Origin: Ampelomyces quisqualis
Lineage: Eukaryota > Ascomycota > Dothideomycetes > Pleosporales > Phaeosphaeriaceae
NCBI GenBank assembly: GCA_018398575.1
Contig: JAGTXZ010000011.1
Coordinates: 1,240,001-1,304,000 of the forward strand
DNA length: 64,000 nucleotides
Direction: 5' to 3'
Below, in pieces: positions 44,718 to 54,304 of this stretch. The stretch's first letter is position 1; every line of letters starts with the position of its first letter. A program made the position numbers and the translations under genes. The notes under the pieces were generated by a model that saw only the letters and a list, made by a program, of their open reading frames with translations, did not search any database and had not been told where the DNA came from.

Positions 44718-47216
44718 TTAACCCAAATTGAACTCATCCGCCATACCAGCATGCCTCATAAACTTCTCCCTCGCGCGTACCGCCTTCCTCATTTTCGCTG
44801 CTTCTTCCGTATCCTTCGCGTCGGGTAGATCTAGATCGATCGCCTTCTTCGCATTCGCACCGACACCCTTGTTCGCATTCGGATTTGCAGCGCCACGAAT
44901 CTTCGCGGGCGTGCGATCACCTCGGCCAGCACCTGTTCGTAAGCCAGGTGCTTTCATGCCAGACGGGCGTTCGCGAAGAGCGAATGCTTTGGCCAAGTGC
45001 CCGAGATGCAGTGCTTTGATGTCGAAGTACTTGCGCTCGTCAGCTACATGCGTTGCGTATGCGCGAACGTGGGATTGAAAGGCTCGTCGGGCGGCTTCGA
45101 GGCGGGCGGGAGATGCGAGGGCCCAGCGCTCGACGTTGAGTTGGAGGTCTTGCGCAATGTCCATGTAGGCAGTCTTAGTGGCGATGCCGCTGGTTACGAG
45201 GCCACGGGTGAGGATGTCGTCGGCGTCTTGGCGGGTGATGTTTGTGCCGGCTTCGTTGTCTTTTCTGTCAGATTTGAGAATGTCGACGTAGCCTTCTTCC
45301 GGGCCGGGCATAAGGAAGATGCAGGCGCGGCCGTCGCGACCGGCTCGAGCTGTTCGTCCGATTCGATGCAAATGGTCTTCTCGGGCGAAGGCAGGGTCGA
45401 ATTCGATGACGAGATCGACATTGGGAAGATCGAGACCACGAGAAGCAACGTCGGTGGCAATGAGGACCGCAGCGTCGTTGTTCTTGGTGAAGTGCGCGAG
45501 AGTGGATGTACGGAGAGATTGCTGGAGCGAGCCATGAAGACGGTACGCAGTCACTGAATGCGACTTGGGTGACAGCACAGACGACTCGGCATGTGTGACC
45601 GATAGCTTTGTCGGTTCAGCTTGCGGAATGGCTTTGGGTTTCTTCTCTGGCTTTTTCGAGGTTCCATCGCCGTCTTCCTCTCCTTCCACTTCCTCCTTTG
45701 TGGCCCCTGCTTTCTCTTCCTCGAGCTTGCTAGTAAGAATATCAAAGTGGAAATCGACCGAGTCGGCACAAGACACAAAGACGATAGCCTTCATGACGGA
45801 TCCTTTGCGCGTGAATGCTCGCTTCAGATATGCGATCAAGGAAACAAGTCGAAGCTTTGGTGCAACCACGGCATACGACTGTTTCAATTGCGCTGGCGCA
45901 TAGAAGGTCTGGTCATTTTTACCCTCAGGCTCGCCGATCTGCTCCTTCTCCGACAGATCTGCTCGAATATGCACTGCGTCCTTCAAACTGATCTGTCCTA
46001 AGCGCTCTACATCCATTTTCATCGTGGCAGAACAAAGGACGGTTGTTCGTTTCTCTGGGAGGCCTGGTATCCGTGTCTTATTTCCCCGCATTCGTAGATT
46101 CAATGCGCCGACAATCTTCTGAATTTCCTGCTCGAAACCGAGCTCCATCAAGCGATCGCCTTCGTCTAGAACAAGCCACCGGACATTGCTCACGTCCAAG
46201 GCCTCTGTATGTTCCAAATGGTCTGCGAGTCGACCTGGTGTGGCGACCAGGATGTTGATGCCCTTGCGCAACCGCGCTTTCTCAGACTTCTTCTTCTCTC
46301 CACCAATGACAGTCGTAGCGACCAGCCAATGAGCGCAGCCCAACAGCTTCTCCAGAACCAGCGCAATCTGTTTACTCAGTTCCCGAGTTGGCGCCATTAT
46401 GATTGCAAACAGGCCAGAACTCCTCAGAACATTGTCGTCCTCTTTCCGCTTCTTCATGTTCGCCGAGAGCTCCATCAGCCTCTGCACAATTGGCAGCAAG
46501 TATGCCAGCGTCTTTCCCGAGCCCGTCTCAGCCTGTATGAAAGCGTCCGAGTCGTCTTTGACTAGTTGTGATATCGCAGCCTTCTGGATCGCTGTCGGCG
46601 CCTTCAGATCCATCTTGTTGAGCAGATGCGATGCGAGTGGGGTGGAGATGCCGAGAGACGTAAAGGTATCGAGTTCGGTGCTAAGCGGCGCATTCGAAGG
46701 CTCGGCGGGCGCCTCATCTTGTCTTCGTTCGGGCGCTTGCGGTTTCGTGGTCGATGTGGGGTTGTATGTGAACAGCGACGAGATCACCTGCTTTCCGCCT
46801 TTGGGCGCAGTCTGCCTCTCCGACGGCTTTTGCGTTGCGCCAGGATTCGTCTGTGGCCTGACTGTGCTTGGCTCTGGGCCTGTCGTCTTTTCGCTGGCTC
46901 GAGGCCTGAAGTCTCCACCCACGCGCGCTCTCTTCGCCGGCCGCTCTCCGCTGTCTTGTACATCGGGGCTTTTTGAGACCCGCCTTGTTCTGTGGCCGAG
47001 CTCCGTGCGGTTCGCGTTTGTCACCTTCTCTGTGTCCTTTCTGGGGGCGTTTTCCACCTTCTCTCCGCTCAGTCGAGCGGACGCTTTAGTATGCCAGTTT
47101 GCCGCCGCTTTCTTTGCAGCGGCGCGATCTCGCCAATTGCCGCCCTTGAGACTCGGCCTCGCAAGGATGCCTGTCTCCGGGAGGGAGAAGTTGAGGAGCA
47201 TGCCATCGTCGGCCAT
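44718..47216 (-). CDS. DBP7: ATP-dependent RNA helicase DBP7 (DEAD-box)
   Basis: A single exon encodes 832 aa, from ATG at 47216 to stop at 44718. The head MADDGMLLNFSLPE is typical of DBP7. A basic, disordered stretch (about 30-175) precedes the helicase core. Motifs in order: Q-type motif PTAIQKAA (about 207-214), motif I AETGSGKT (229-236), PTREL (276-280), TPGRL, motif II DEGD (351-354, the DBP7 form of DEAD), CSATM, then in the second RecA domain a VASRGLDLP motif and HRIGRTARAG. An acidic linker with poly-Glu/Lys is inserted between the RecA domains. The C-terminus is basic and ends in FMRHAGMADEFNLG. DBP7 acts in the nucleolus on early 60S subunit precursors. It is divergent from PAN6 over 363 bp. 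Confidence 0.95.
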   Translation of the reverse strand: MADDGMLLNFSLPETGILARPSLKGGNWRDRAAAKKAAANWHTKASARLSGEKVENAPRKDTEKVTNANRTELGHRTRRVSKSPDVQDSGERPAKRARVGGDFRPRASEKTTGPEPSTVRPQTNPGATQKPSERQTAPKGGKQVISSLFTYNPTSTTKPQAPERRQDEAPAEPSNAPLSTELDTFTSLGISTPLASHLLNKMDLKAPTAIQKAAISQLVKDDSDAFIQAETGSGKTLAYLLPIVQRLMELSANMKKRKEDDNVLRSSGLFAIIMAPTRELSKQIALVLEKLLGCAHWLVATTVIGGEKKKSEKARLRKGINILVATPGRLADHLEHTEALDVSNVRWLVLDEGDRLMELGFEQEIQKIVGALNLRMRGNKTRIPGLPEKRTTVLCSATMKMDVERLGQISLKDAVHIRADLSEKEQIGEPEGKNDQTFYAPAQLKQSYAVVAPKLRLVSLIAYLKRAFTRKGSVMKAIVFVSCADSVDFHFDILTSKLEEEKAGATKEEVEGEEDGDGTSKKPEKKPKAIPQAEPTKLSVTHAESSVLSPKSHSVTAYRLHGSLQQSLRTSTLAHFTKNNDAAVLIATDVASRGLDLPNVDLVIEFDPAFAREDHLHRIGRTARAGRDGRACIFLMPGPEEGYVDILKSDRKDNEAGTNITRQDADDILTRGLVTSGIATKTAYMDIAQDLQLNVERWALASPARLEAARRAFQSHVRAYATHVADERKYFDIKALHLGHLAKAFALRERPSGMKAPGLRTGAGRGDRTPAKIRGAANPNANKGVGANAKKAIDLDLPDAKDTEEAAKMRKAVRAREKFMRHAGMADEFNLG

Positions 47217-47579
47217 GTTGCGCAGTGATGCTTAGGGCAGTGGGGAAAGCGACCAAGGAAATCTCGAATCACTTTTTGGTGGACCCTGGCCGGAGGTTTG
47301 CGGCGCTACCGGGATTTCCGCGCATCACTTTCACTCATGCACAAGCACGTCCTCCCATTGGTCCGTCTGGCTGCACGTGATGGTACCTCAAGCTGCGTCG
47401 TAGAAACCAGTCTCCCGTAGCATTCTCGAGTGATGGACCGCCAACATGGCTGTCTCTCTACTGTTGCTCCGCTCGTTCGCGAAGCGCTTCCAGATCACTG
47501 ACATCACATTTCCATGATGGATTCCTAGGGCAGGAGCTAGGTAGGTATGGCCCGCGGCATCGTCGCACGTTCCTCATCA
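47217..47579. promoter_or_regulatory. Divergent promoter between DBP7 and PAN6
   Basis: These 363 bp lie between the two start codons and must hold both promoters. An ATTGG (inverted CCAAT) occurs at about 47358. No other gene signal is seen. Confidence 0.5.
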
Positions 47580-48777
47580 ATGGCACTCTTCCCACGAACA
47601 GCTGGTGAGAAGCTCAACACACCCAGGCGGTTGCGTAGCTGACAAAGCAGTGCCTCGAGCATCTCCAACTACGCTGCTGAGCTTCGCGCGGTCGTGCAGA
47701 GCTCCTAGCTCAGGCTACGGCGTGCGCTTGGTGTCAACAACACCGCCCAGATGGAGCGCTTCCACGACCCCGAGTGCCCACGTCTTCCGCGATGTGGCTC
47801 CCCTACGCCAGTACCGACGGGACCTGTCCGCCAAGGGTCGGACAGTCGGTCTGGTGCCTACTATGGGCGCGTTGCACGAAGGTCACCTGTCACTTGTGCG
47901 GCACGCAGCAGCTGAGAACAGCGATGTGATCGTCACCATATACGTGAACCCTACACAATTCGGCCTGAATGAGGATCTTTCATCGTATCCGAAAACGTGG
48001 GAGAAAGATATGCAAATGCTGCATGAGCTGAACACGGAGCTTGCGAACGCAGGAAAAGGGCATGTGTCCGCAGTGTTCGCACCGACCACGCAGACCATGT
48101 ACCCTACATTGCCACCTGATAGCAGCATACCAGGCGTTGGAAGCTTCATCGAGATGCGTCCTTTAGGCCAGCTCCTCGAGGGTGCGTCACGGCCAGTCTT
48201 CTTCCGCGGTGTAGCGACAATTTGCATGAAGCTGTTTAACATCTGCGCGCCAGAGCGTGTGTATTTCGGCCAGAAGGATATTCAACAAACCGTTGTCATC
48301 AAACAGCTAGTCAAGGACTTTCATCTAAACATGGATGTGCGCATCGTCCCTACGTCGCGAGAGCCAGATGGTCTGGCATTGTCTTCTCGCAATGTCTACC
48401 TTGGCTCCCGCCGCCGCCATGTGGGCATCGTGCTCAACCAGGCGCTGCGCAAAGCAGAAACTCAGTACAAAGCTGGTAAGCGGCTACGTGGCGAAATCCT
48501 TTGGCCTGTGGTCGATCATGGAGATAGGGCGACTTTGGAGCAAGAGATGATGAAACCCAGCAAGCGCGCGAAGTTTCAGGTCGACTACATCAGTCTCGCA
48601 GACCCCGACACCATGGAAGAGGTAGATCAAGTGGATGAGACGAAAGGTGCGATCGTAAGCGGTGCAGTGAAGATGCTGCCGCTCGAAGAGCCTCAGGAAG
48701 GCGAAGAATTGGGCATTGGAGGAGGTCAGATTCCTGTGCGGTTGATCGATAACATCGTGCTAGATCCTGTCAAATAG
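47580..48777 (+). CDS. PAN6: Pantothenate synthetase (pantoate-beta-alanine ligase)
   Basis: Model: join(47580..47604,47651..48777), 383 aa. The long open frame begins near 47605 without any ATG. A 25-nt first exon (MALFPRTA) joined through a 46-nt intron (GTGAGA donor, GCTGAC branch, GCAG acceptor) supplies a start. The resulting N-terminus (MALFPRTAVPRASPTTLLSF, then ARSCRAP) is basic and Ser/Thr-rich, like a mitochondrial presequence. The catalytic core begins near residue 63: VGLVPTMGALHEGHLSLVR with the HxGH nucleotide motif, TIYVNPTQFG, FGQKDIQQ, and PTSREPDGLALSSRN in place of KMSKS. The enzyme joins pantoate and beta-alanine with ATP to make vitamin B5. There is an insertion (about LEEPQEGEELGIGGGQIP) close to the C-terminus. 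The core call is firm; the first exon is inference. Confidence 0.9.
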
Positions 48778-49272
48778 ACCATCTCGTACTCCAACTCCGC
48801 GTGAAAACGGAATCTTCATCGACGCGCAAATTGTGGGACCTATGGCCTGAGTTCGATGCTGTACGACTGCTCTCTTGAGTAAATCTATGCTGCTGTACAC
48901 GTACGACGTGAAGTCGTAACTATTCCATCTTCAAAATTGGCTGCGTCTGGGCTACACGGCCACTTTCGAAGCTCCGTCTGTGCAACCGTTCGTCGTTCAG
49001 AACGGGTCTCCAGCATGTGATGGGCGAAGTGGCTCTCATTTGTGGTTCACCTTCATCTTATGCGGGGTCCCGAGTGTGTGCCACGGGTAGAAGGATGCTG
49101 GCTCCGATAATTTGTTCAAACCCAGGGCCCACATCGAGATGGTCTCTGAGCACTCTGGTGTCCATCACACTCTGTTTCGTGTATCTGTCACTCTCGTTGA
49201 CGTGTCCGACATCGAGACTTGCACGACAAGCCGCGCAACGTCGCGGACCAGCAACAACAAAGCAGCCAGACA
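48778..49272. other. Intergenic, no gene seen
   Basis: This 495-bp tandem stretch covers the PAN6 3' flank and the promoter of the membrane-protein gene. ORFs here are extensions of the downstream frame or chance. Just before the 49273 start codon there is a CAACAACAA run, typical of a fungal 5' UTR. Confidence 0.45.
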
Positions 49273-49891
49273 ATGACCACACAAACGACAGACACCGAGA
49301 GCATGATGAGATCTTCGTCGACCGTCCACAGCAGCCCCATTTACTCAACATCCATGGAATCCTTCACCCAAACAATCCGCTCAACCACTGCCCTTTCCAC
49401 CAAAACTCAGTCGAAGCCCCCTACACCAACAATCTCCCCATCGCAAATTCTCTCCCTCGACTTCTCCACCAACATCTCGATGAGCTCCTTGTCACTACCG
49501 ACAACATCAAGCCACATCTACCACCCCATCCGCATCGGCCCCGTCCTGTCTCCCACCGATGTCCCTGCGAAATGGGGCCCAAAGGACCTCGATACAGAAA
49601 AGCACCAAAGGGAACTGTTTCTGGCGGGAATGGTGCTTCTATTTGTGCTTACTATGGCGGTGATTATTGGGGTTGGATGCTGGAGGTGAGTCGTTCTTTT
49701 GTCCTTTGCTAGTCGCAATGGTGATGCGGTAGGTTGACGAGTTGGAGGCTAATTGTGATCATGTGTACAGCGACTTGTGGGCCAGCACGTTTGTTCCGAG
49801 AACGATTGAGAGGGCGAAGAGGGGGTTGAGGAGTCGGAGGGAGAGGGAGAGGGAAGTGGAGGAGATTATGCAGAGGAACAAGTATACTTAG
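49273..49891 (+). CDS. Small single-pass membrane protein, function unknown
   Basis: Model: join(49273..49685,49771..49891), 177 aa. I do not recognise a family. Residues 1-80 are very rich in Ser and Thr (O-glycosylation-like). Residues 100-113 form a charged collar (WGPKDLDTEKHQRE) just before one hydrophobic helix (about 115-137, LFLAGMVLLFVLTMAVIIGVGCW). The intron (GTGAGT donor, TACAG acceptor) joins CWR/S to DLWASTFVPRTIE and a highly basic then acidic tail (ERAKRGLRSRRERERE..EEIMQRNKY). With no signal peptide and positive charges after the helix, a type I-like or tail-side-cytosolic topology is plausible. The Ser/Thr-rich ectodomain plus membrane helix recalls small fungal cell-surface sensors, but no WSC or other sensor domain is present. 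Confidence 0.65.
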
Positions 49892-50301
49892 GATGGGGGG
49901 GGGTCTCCTGTGCTCTGCAAGATGTTGTCCAGATATGCTCAATCCATACCCATGTTTTAGCGTCTTCGATACTGCGACCTACGTATACCGGTACATAGGT
50001 AGTGTGCTGTCTGATTGGCCCCACCGCTCATTCTTGGGGAAGTTCCTACCCCCGAGCTTCCCAAATGGATGTGCGCTCAGCATTGTCAAGTCTCTCCTCG
50101 TGTGGCACTTGTCGCAAGTTCATCAAACTTCCAAAGGCTTCACGTCGTATCAGAGTTGCGGAGTACGTGTCATGCGCGCCAGCCAGCCCAACGATGCAAC
50201 CTAAATCCTACTTCCAAAGCGCTTCTTCGAGCCATATCGCGAGCGCGTCGGTAAGTGGTACATAGATCCGCCTGCCTGGAAATGCATACGAGGCACTCAA
50301 G
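49892..50301. other. Intergenic, no gene seen
   Basis: This 410-bp stretch holds a poly-G run (about 49895-49902) just past the membrane-protein stop and leads to the head of the decayed gene starting at 50302. Short overlapping ORFs have no recognisable content. Confidence 0.45.
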
Positions 50302-51184
50302 ATGAGCATCGACATTGGCGTCGGCGATGTCCTCAAGATATGCGAGATAGCCGGGAGAGTCTACAAGAATTGTGCTGCGTCATCTGTCCCGCGCATACCT
50401 TTCATTGTTCAAGCTAACAACAACAAGGTCGCGACTGCACGGGTGAGGACAAGAGCCTCACCACCGAGGCTCGCAGCCTCACAAACTTCCTCGAGGACAT
50501 CAACGACAAGTTGGACAAAATCCCCGGCAACAAGCAGAAGCAGCTCGAGGATGCGTAAGAGCCATGCATCGACGTGCTGCAGGAGCTCGACAAGCTCCTC
50601 GCCTACTACAACAGCCTCGATACGAAGAGCAAGCGCATGTGGGACCGCCTCAAATAGGACCCCGCCAAGTCGCAGACGCTACGCGACGGCCTCACGTCCA
50701 ACGTGACCATGCTGAACAGCTTCTACAACTCCCTGATTCACGATAACCAGGTGCTCATACTGGAGGCACTGGAGAGGCTTGAGCACGACTACAAGGGGGG
50801 CCACCGAGAAGAGAACATCGCTTCCCTCGAGAGGATCACGTCCGGTACACTCGAGGATGAAGAGGAAGAGGACGAAGCAGCGTGGACACAGATGCTGCGC
50901 GACCTCGAGGACGTGGGCGTGGCCAAGCAAGACGCCTTGAGCTACCGCTAGCAATATTCCAGCCCTATCAAAGAAGTCAATCGACGCCCGTGGCACCTCC
51001 ATCCCCGCTCATGGCACCAGACTTGATGTCGGAACAGCAGAGGACGCAATCGATCCCATCAACTGCTTCGTTCTCTGTCCTCGAGCCCTCGGCAATGTCC
51101 TCTAGTGCGCCTTCATACTCTTCAGATACAGATACTTCGTCCGCACATGGCCGTCGCGTCCTCGACGTACGGAGTACTCGGTAG
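50302..51184 (+). pseudogene. Broken gene of a fungal NLR/STAND-like N-terminal-domain family
   Basis: The head (MSIDIGVGDVLKICEIAGRVYKNC) and the later text in another frame (EARSLTNFLEDINDKLDKI, DVLQELDKLLAYYNSLDTK, SKRMWDRLK, then TLRDGLTSNVTMLNSFYNSL) match a common fungal helical N-terminal domain found in many STAND-like or orphan proteins (pattern: VGD..L, EL..LL..Y.SL, K..WDR.K, LT..T..LN.F). The frame is broken by a shift near 50400-50460, by in-frame stops TAA (50556-50558) and TAG (50655-50657), and by another shift at the TAG at 50949, after which a Ser-rich tail continues to 51184. Both internal stops fall where a Tyr-like codon fits, so point mutations are likely. Assignment to the STAND-associated family is by pattern only; the damage itself is plain. 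Confidence 0.7.
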
Positions 51185-52326
51185 ACTACTGTGTATGCTG
51201 AGCTCCACTTAGTCTCTCAGTGGGGATGGGTAGCTGTGACGATCAAGGTCTCCCCCCAAAATCCTACCCACCTGGACCCTGGTCAGTCATTTCGGTGAGA
51301 ATGGCCCGTCGATGCAACATGGCTGGGAAAATGAAACAAAGCCTCAGCCACTATCGATAACCTGCGGCTGTGAGGCGGTGATCAGGAGCATCTCAGCATA
51401 TGGCCCAGCACAGCCGCCGACTACTTTCGTATGTCCTTGGCTCGTGGATGGCGTACAGCCAGGCGCGCACCCGCCGCCAGAATGCTGTGCGACTGGTCGA
51501 AACACTGGAATCACTGCGCAAACAAAGCCCTTTGTGCTCGCGCACCTACACTCGCTCCCAGCCCCACTTGTGAGCACGCACGAGTTCACCATAATCAGCT
51601 CCTGATTCAACTTGAAGCAACAAAGACTTGCAGTGCCTAAGAGACTCATGAAAGCGCCACTCTGTAGATTGCTTTCCACCTCAGCCACCGGGTTTGACGT
51701 TTCGAAGGGGTGACATGCATCGTATGATGGTGTTGGTTGTTGGCAATGGATGCGCCGAACAAGCAAAAAGAGTTAAAGTAAGGTGCGGTACCTGAATTGT
51801 TCTGGTGTGAGAAAGCGCCCTGGCCCGTCAGCGGGTAAAACCCTGCTGCCGCTGCGTTTCATGTTTCAGCAAAGCTCTTAGTGCGACACAGTGATTGGCC
51901 GAGTGTGCTCCAGGACTGACAGTGCCCCTCGGAACCTATGGGCACTGTGTCTAAGATTGGGCAGGAGGTGCGTCTCCAAGAGATGTGTCTTGAGGCCCTT
52001 CCTCGGTGGAGCGGCTGAGGAACGGCGGCGCGTCACCGAGATGCGAGGAGGGTGCGCGATATCAAAACCCATCGCTAGCCCAATTCCACACGCTCCTTAC
52101 CTTTGAGCTCTTGCGATAAAGCTTCATCAACCAGCTTTCTGTCTTTCCTTTCGGCGCTCAGCTGCCATTGTCGTTCCTTTCACGTCGCCAGTCGACTGTT
52201 CATTCATTTACGGAAGCTTGATTCGCTTTCTGAGTCCTAGAGACTGCCTTTGTATATCACACTACCATCATCACTACCTTCATCAAGAAATTCCGACCAC
52301 TCGACTTGATATCGATACCTTTCACC
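51185..52326. other. Intergenic with AA9 promoter; no gene seen
   Basis: About 1.1 kb separate the broken gene from the AA9 start codon. ORFs of up to 140 codons (51344-51766, -) carry no recognisable domain. An ATTGG (inverted CCAAT) lies near 51894 and a GGCTGAGG near 52014, the latter a loose match to the XlnR-type GGCTRR site. One such match is expected by chance, so I give it little weight. Confidence 0.45.
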
Positions 52327-53980
52327 ATGAAGACCCAACTTATCCTTCTTGCTGTGGCTGCTGCGCCTTCTGCGCTCGCCCACACCGTATTCACCAACTT
52401 TTATGTCGATGGAGTGTCTCAGGTAGGACTTGAATTGGATTGAAGTGGACCGTGTACTAATGACACTCAGGGTGACGGTGTTGCCATGCGTATGAGTCCA
52501 TACCCGGAGACGGCTGGCAGCCCCATAGCTCGCCTCGACAGCAAGGACATGGCTTGTAGTATGTTGCACACCAGTACTCAACACCAACATGACTGACAAG
52601 GGACTAGATGTCGGTGGTACCAAGGGGGTCTCACGTGTGCAACCTGTCAGCGACGGTGCACTTCTCACATTCGAGATTAGGGGGTGGGCCAACGACGCCT
52701 CCAAGGGCAGCATTGACCGCGGCCACTACGGACCTTGCGCTGTGTACCTGAAGAAGGTCGAGTCAGCTGTCAACGACGAGGGTGCTGGCGAAGGGTGGTT
52801 CAAGATCTTCGACCACGGCTACGATGCGTCCACCAAGCGCTGGTGTACGGACGAGATCATCGACAATAACGGACGTCTTTCTGTGAACGTCCCCAAGGGC
52901 CTTGAAGGAGGAGACTACCTTGCTCGCCCTGAGATCCTGGCTCTCCACGCCGCCAGCGCCGGTGACCCTCAGACGTACACTGGCTGTGCTCAAATCTTCC
53001 TCAAGAGCAACGGAAACCTCAGCCCCGAGAAGACTGTCTCCATCCCTGGAGCCTTGACGTACGAGCAGGAAGGCACCAAGTGGAACATTTACACCGAGAA
53101 CAATGATGACTATCCCATTCCCGGCCCCGCCGTCGCCAAACTCGTCGCCAAGTCCAACTTAGCCAGCATATCCTCCTATTCCCAGTCCGAAGGTCTCAAG
53201 CCTGAAGGTTGTATTGCCGAGAATGCCAACTGGTGCGGCAAAGAAGTCCCATCTTACTCCGACGAAACTGGCTGCTGGAATGCTGTCGATGACTGCTGGG
53301 CTCAAAGCAAGGTCTGCTGGTCGTCCGCACCTCCCACTGGCGGCGCAGGCTGTAAGGTCTGGGAAAGCAAGTGCACCGGTCTCCAGGACCAATGTAATGG
53401 AGGAAACTTCAACGGACCCCCGAAAAAGGATTCGGTCCTTACTCTGGAGCACAAGAGCATCGATGTAGGGCAGATCATGGCGACGGTCGGTGGAGGCGTA
53501 GTAGATGCGCCAGCACCAAAGACGAGCGAGACAAAGAAGGCGGAGACCAAGACCGAGACGCCTGCGCAACACACTCCTGCTGCAGAGCCAAATGATGAGG
53601 GGGAGGACCCTGTACAAGCTCCTGCAAAAACCACAACTCCCGCCGTTGCATCCAACCCTTCGGCGCCAACTAGCAAGTCGTCGGCCGCTCCAGCGCCCAA
53701 GCCAACTGCAGACAACTCGTACCCCGCACCTCCTACTCCTGACAAAGAAGCCGACGATAAGGACGAGGAAGAAGAAGACACTCCAGCCCCAGCGACTACT
53801 TCTGCCACCCCGTCCGCTCCCAAGCCAACTAAAGCCCCCGCATGCCTTTCCGGTACATGCGTAACGGTCACAGAGGTCGAGGTCGTGACGCAGACGGTCT
53901 ATGTTACTGCTGGCGTGGGCAGGTCTAAGCGGAATTCGGGCAGCTTTCGGGCGCGCAGGAGGTGGGCGCCTCGCGCTTAG
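52327..53980 (+). CDS. AA9 lytic polysaccharide monooxygenase with long C-terminal extension
   Basis: Model: join(52327..52422,52471..52558,52608..53980), 518 aa. A signal peptide (MKTQLILLAVAAAPSALA) ends exactly before His19, the N-terminal His of the copper brace. The second copper ligand is His101 (DRGHYGPCAVYL), with second-sphere His175 (LALHAAS) and Gln183 and axial Tyr185 (PQTYTGCAQIF), so the active site is complete. AA9 enzymes cut crystalline cellulose oxidatively outside the cell. After the catalytic domain (to about 230) comes a Cys-rich module (about 275-345: CIAENANWCGKEVPSYSDE, CWNAVDDCWAQSKVCW, CKVWESKCTGLQDQCNGG) seen in some fungal AA9 proteins, then a long Pro/Ala/Ser/Thr linker with an acidic run, and a short tail (CLSGTCVTVTEVEVVTQTVY) ending in basic residues. 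There is no CBM1. Both introns keep frame. AA9 genes are common XlnR targets. Confidence 0.93.
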
Positions 53981-54304
53981 ACAGGGGGAAGCGTAGTGTG
54001 TGTGTGCATTGTATGGGAGGAACGGTTGATGATTGATGTATTATTTTCTTCTGCGACTTTGGAAGTCTGCGGGCCTGCATGGTCCTTTTCTTTTCTTTCT
54101 TTTTTCTTCTTCGAGATGGATTGGGGTGGGGTTTTTTTGGGCCTTGAAAGAAAGGTGGTTGAGCGGGTTTGAGACATTGTTCTGGCGGACAAGGGCGAGG
54201 TAAAAATTGCAGGAGTGTGATATGATTGAGTGTCATGGTGTGTTTGGCTTTTGTTGTACTCTGTACAGCTCGATGATTAACTAGTTATTACGTGGCGACT
54301 TGTA
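53981..54304. other. Convergent 3' flanks of AA9 and RKI1
   Basis: These 324 bp lie between two convergent stop codons. A T/C-rich tract (about 54082-54112) could be part of a 3' UTR or polyadenylation region. No gene is seen. Confidence 0.45.

Noticed and set aside
31862..53980. XlnR and AA9 as a plant-biomass gene cluster
   Set aside because: They are about 17 kb apart with DBP7, PAN6 and unrelated genes between them. Shared regulation is plausible, but clustering is not supported.
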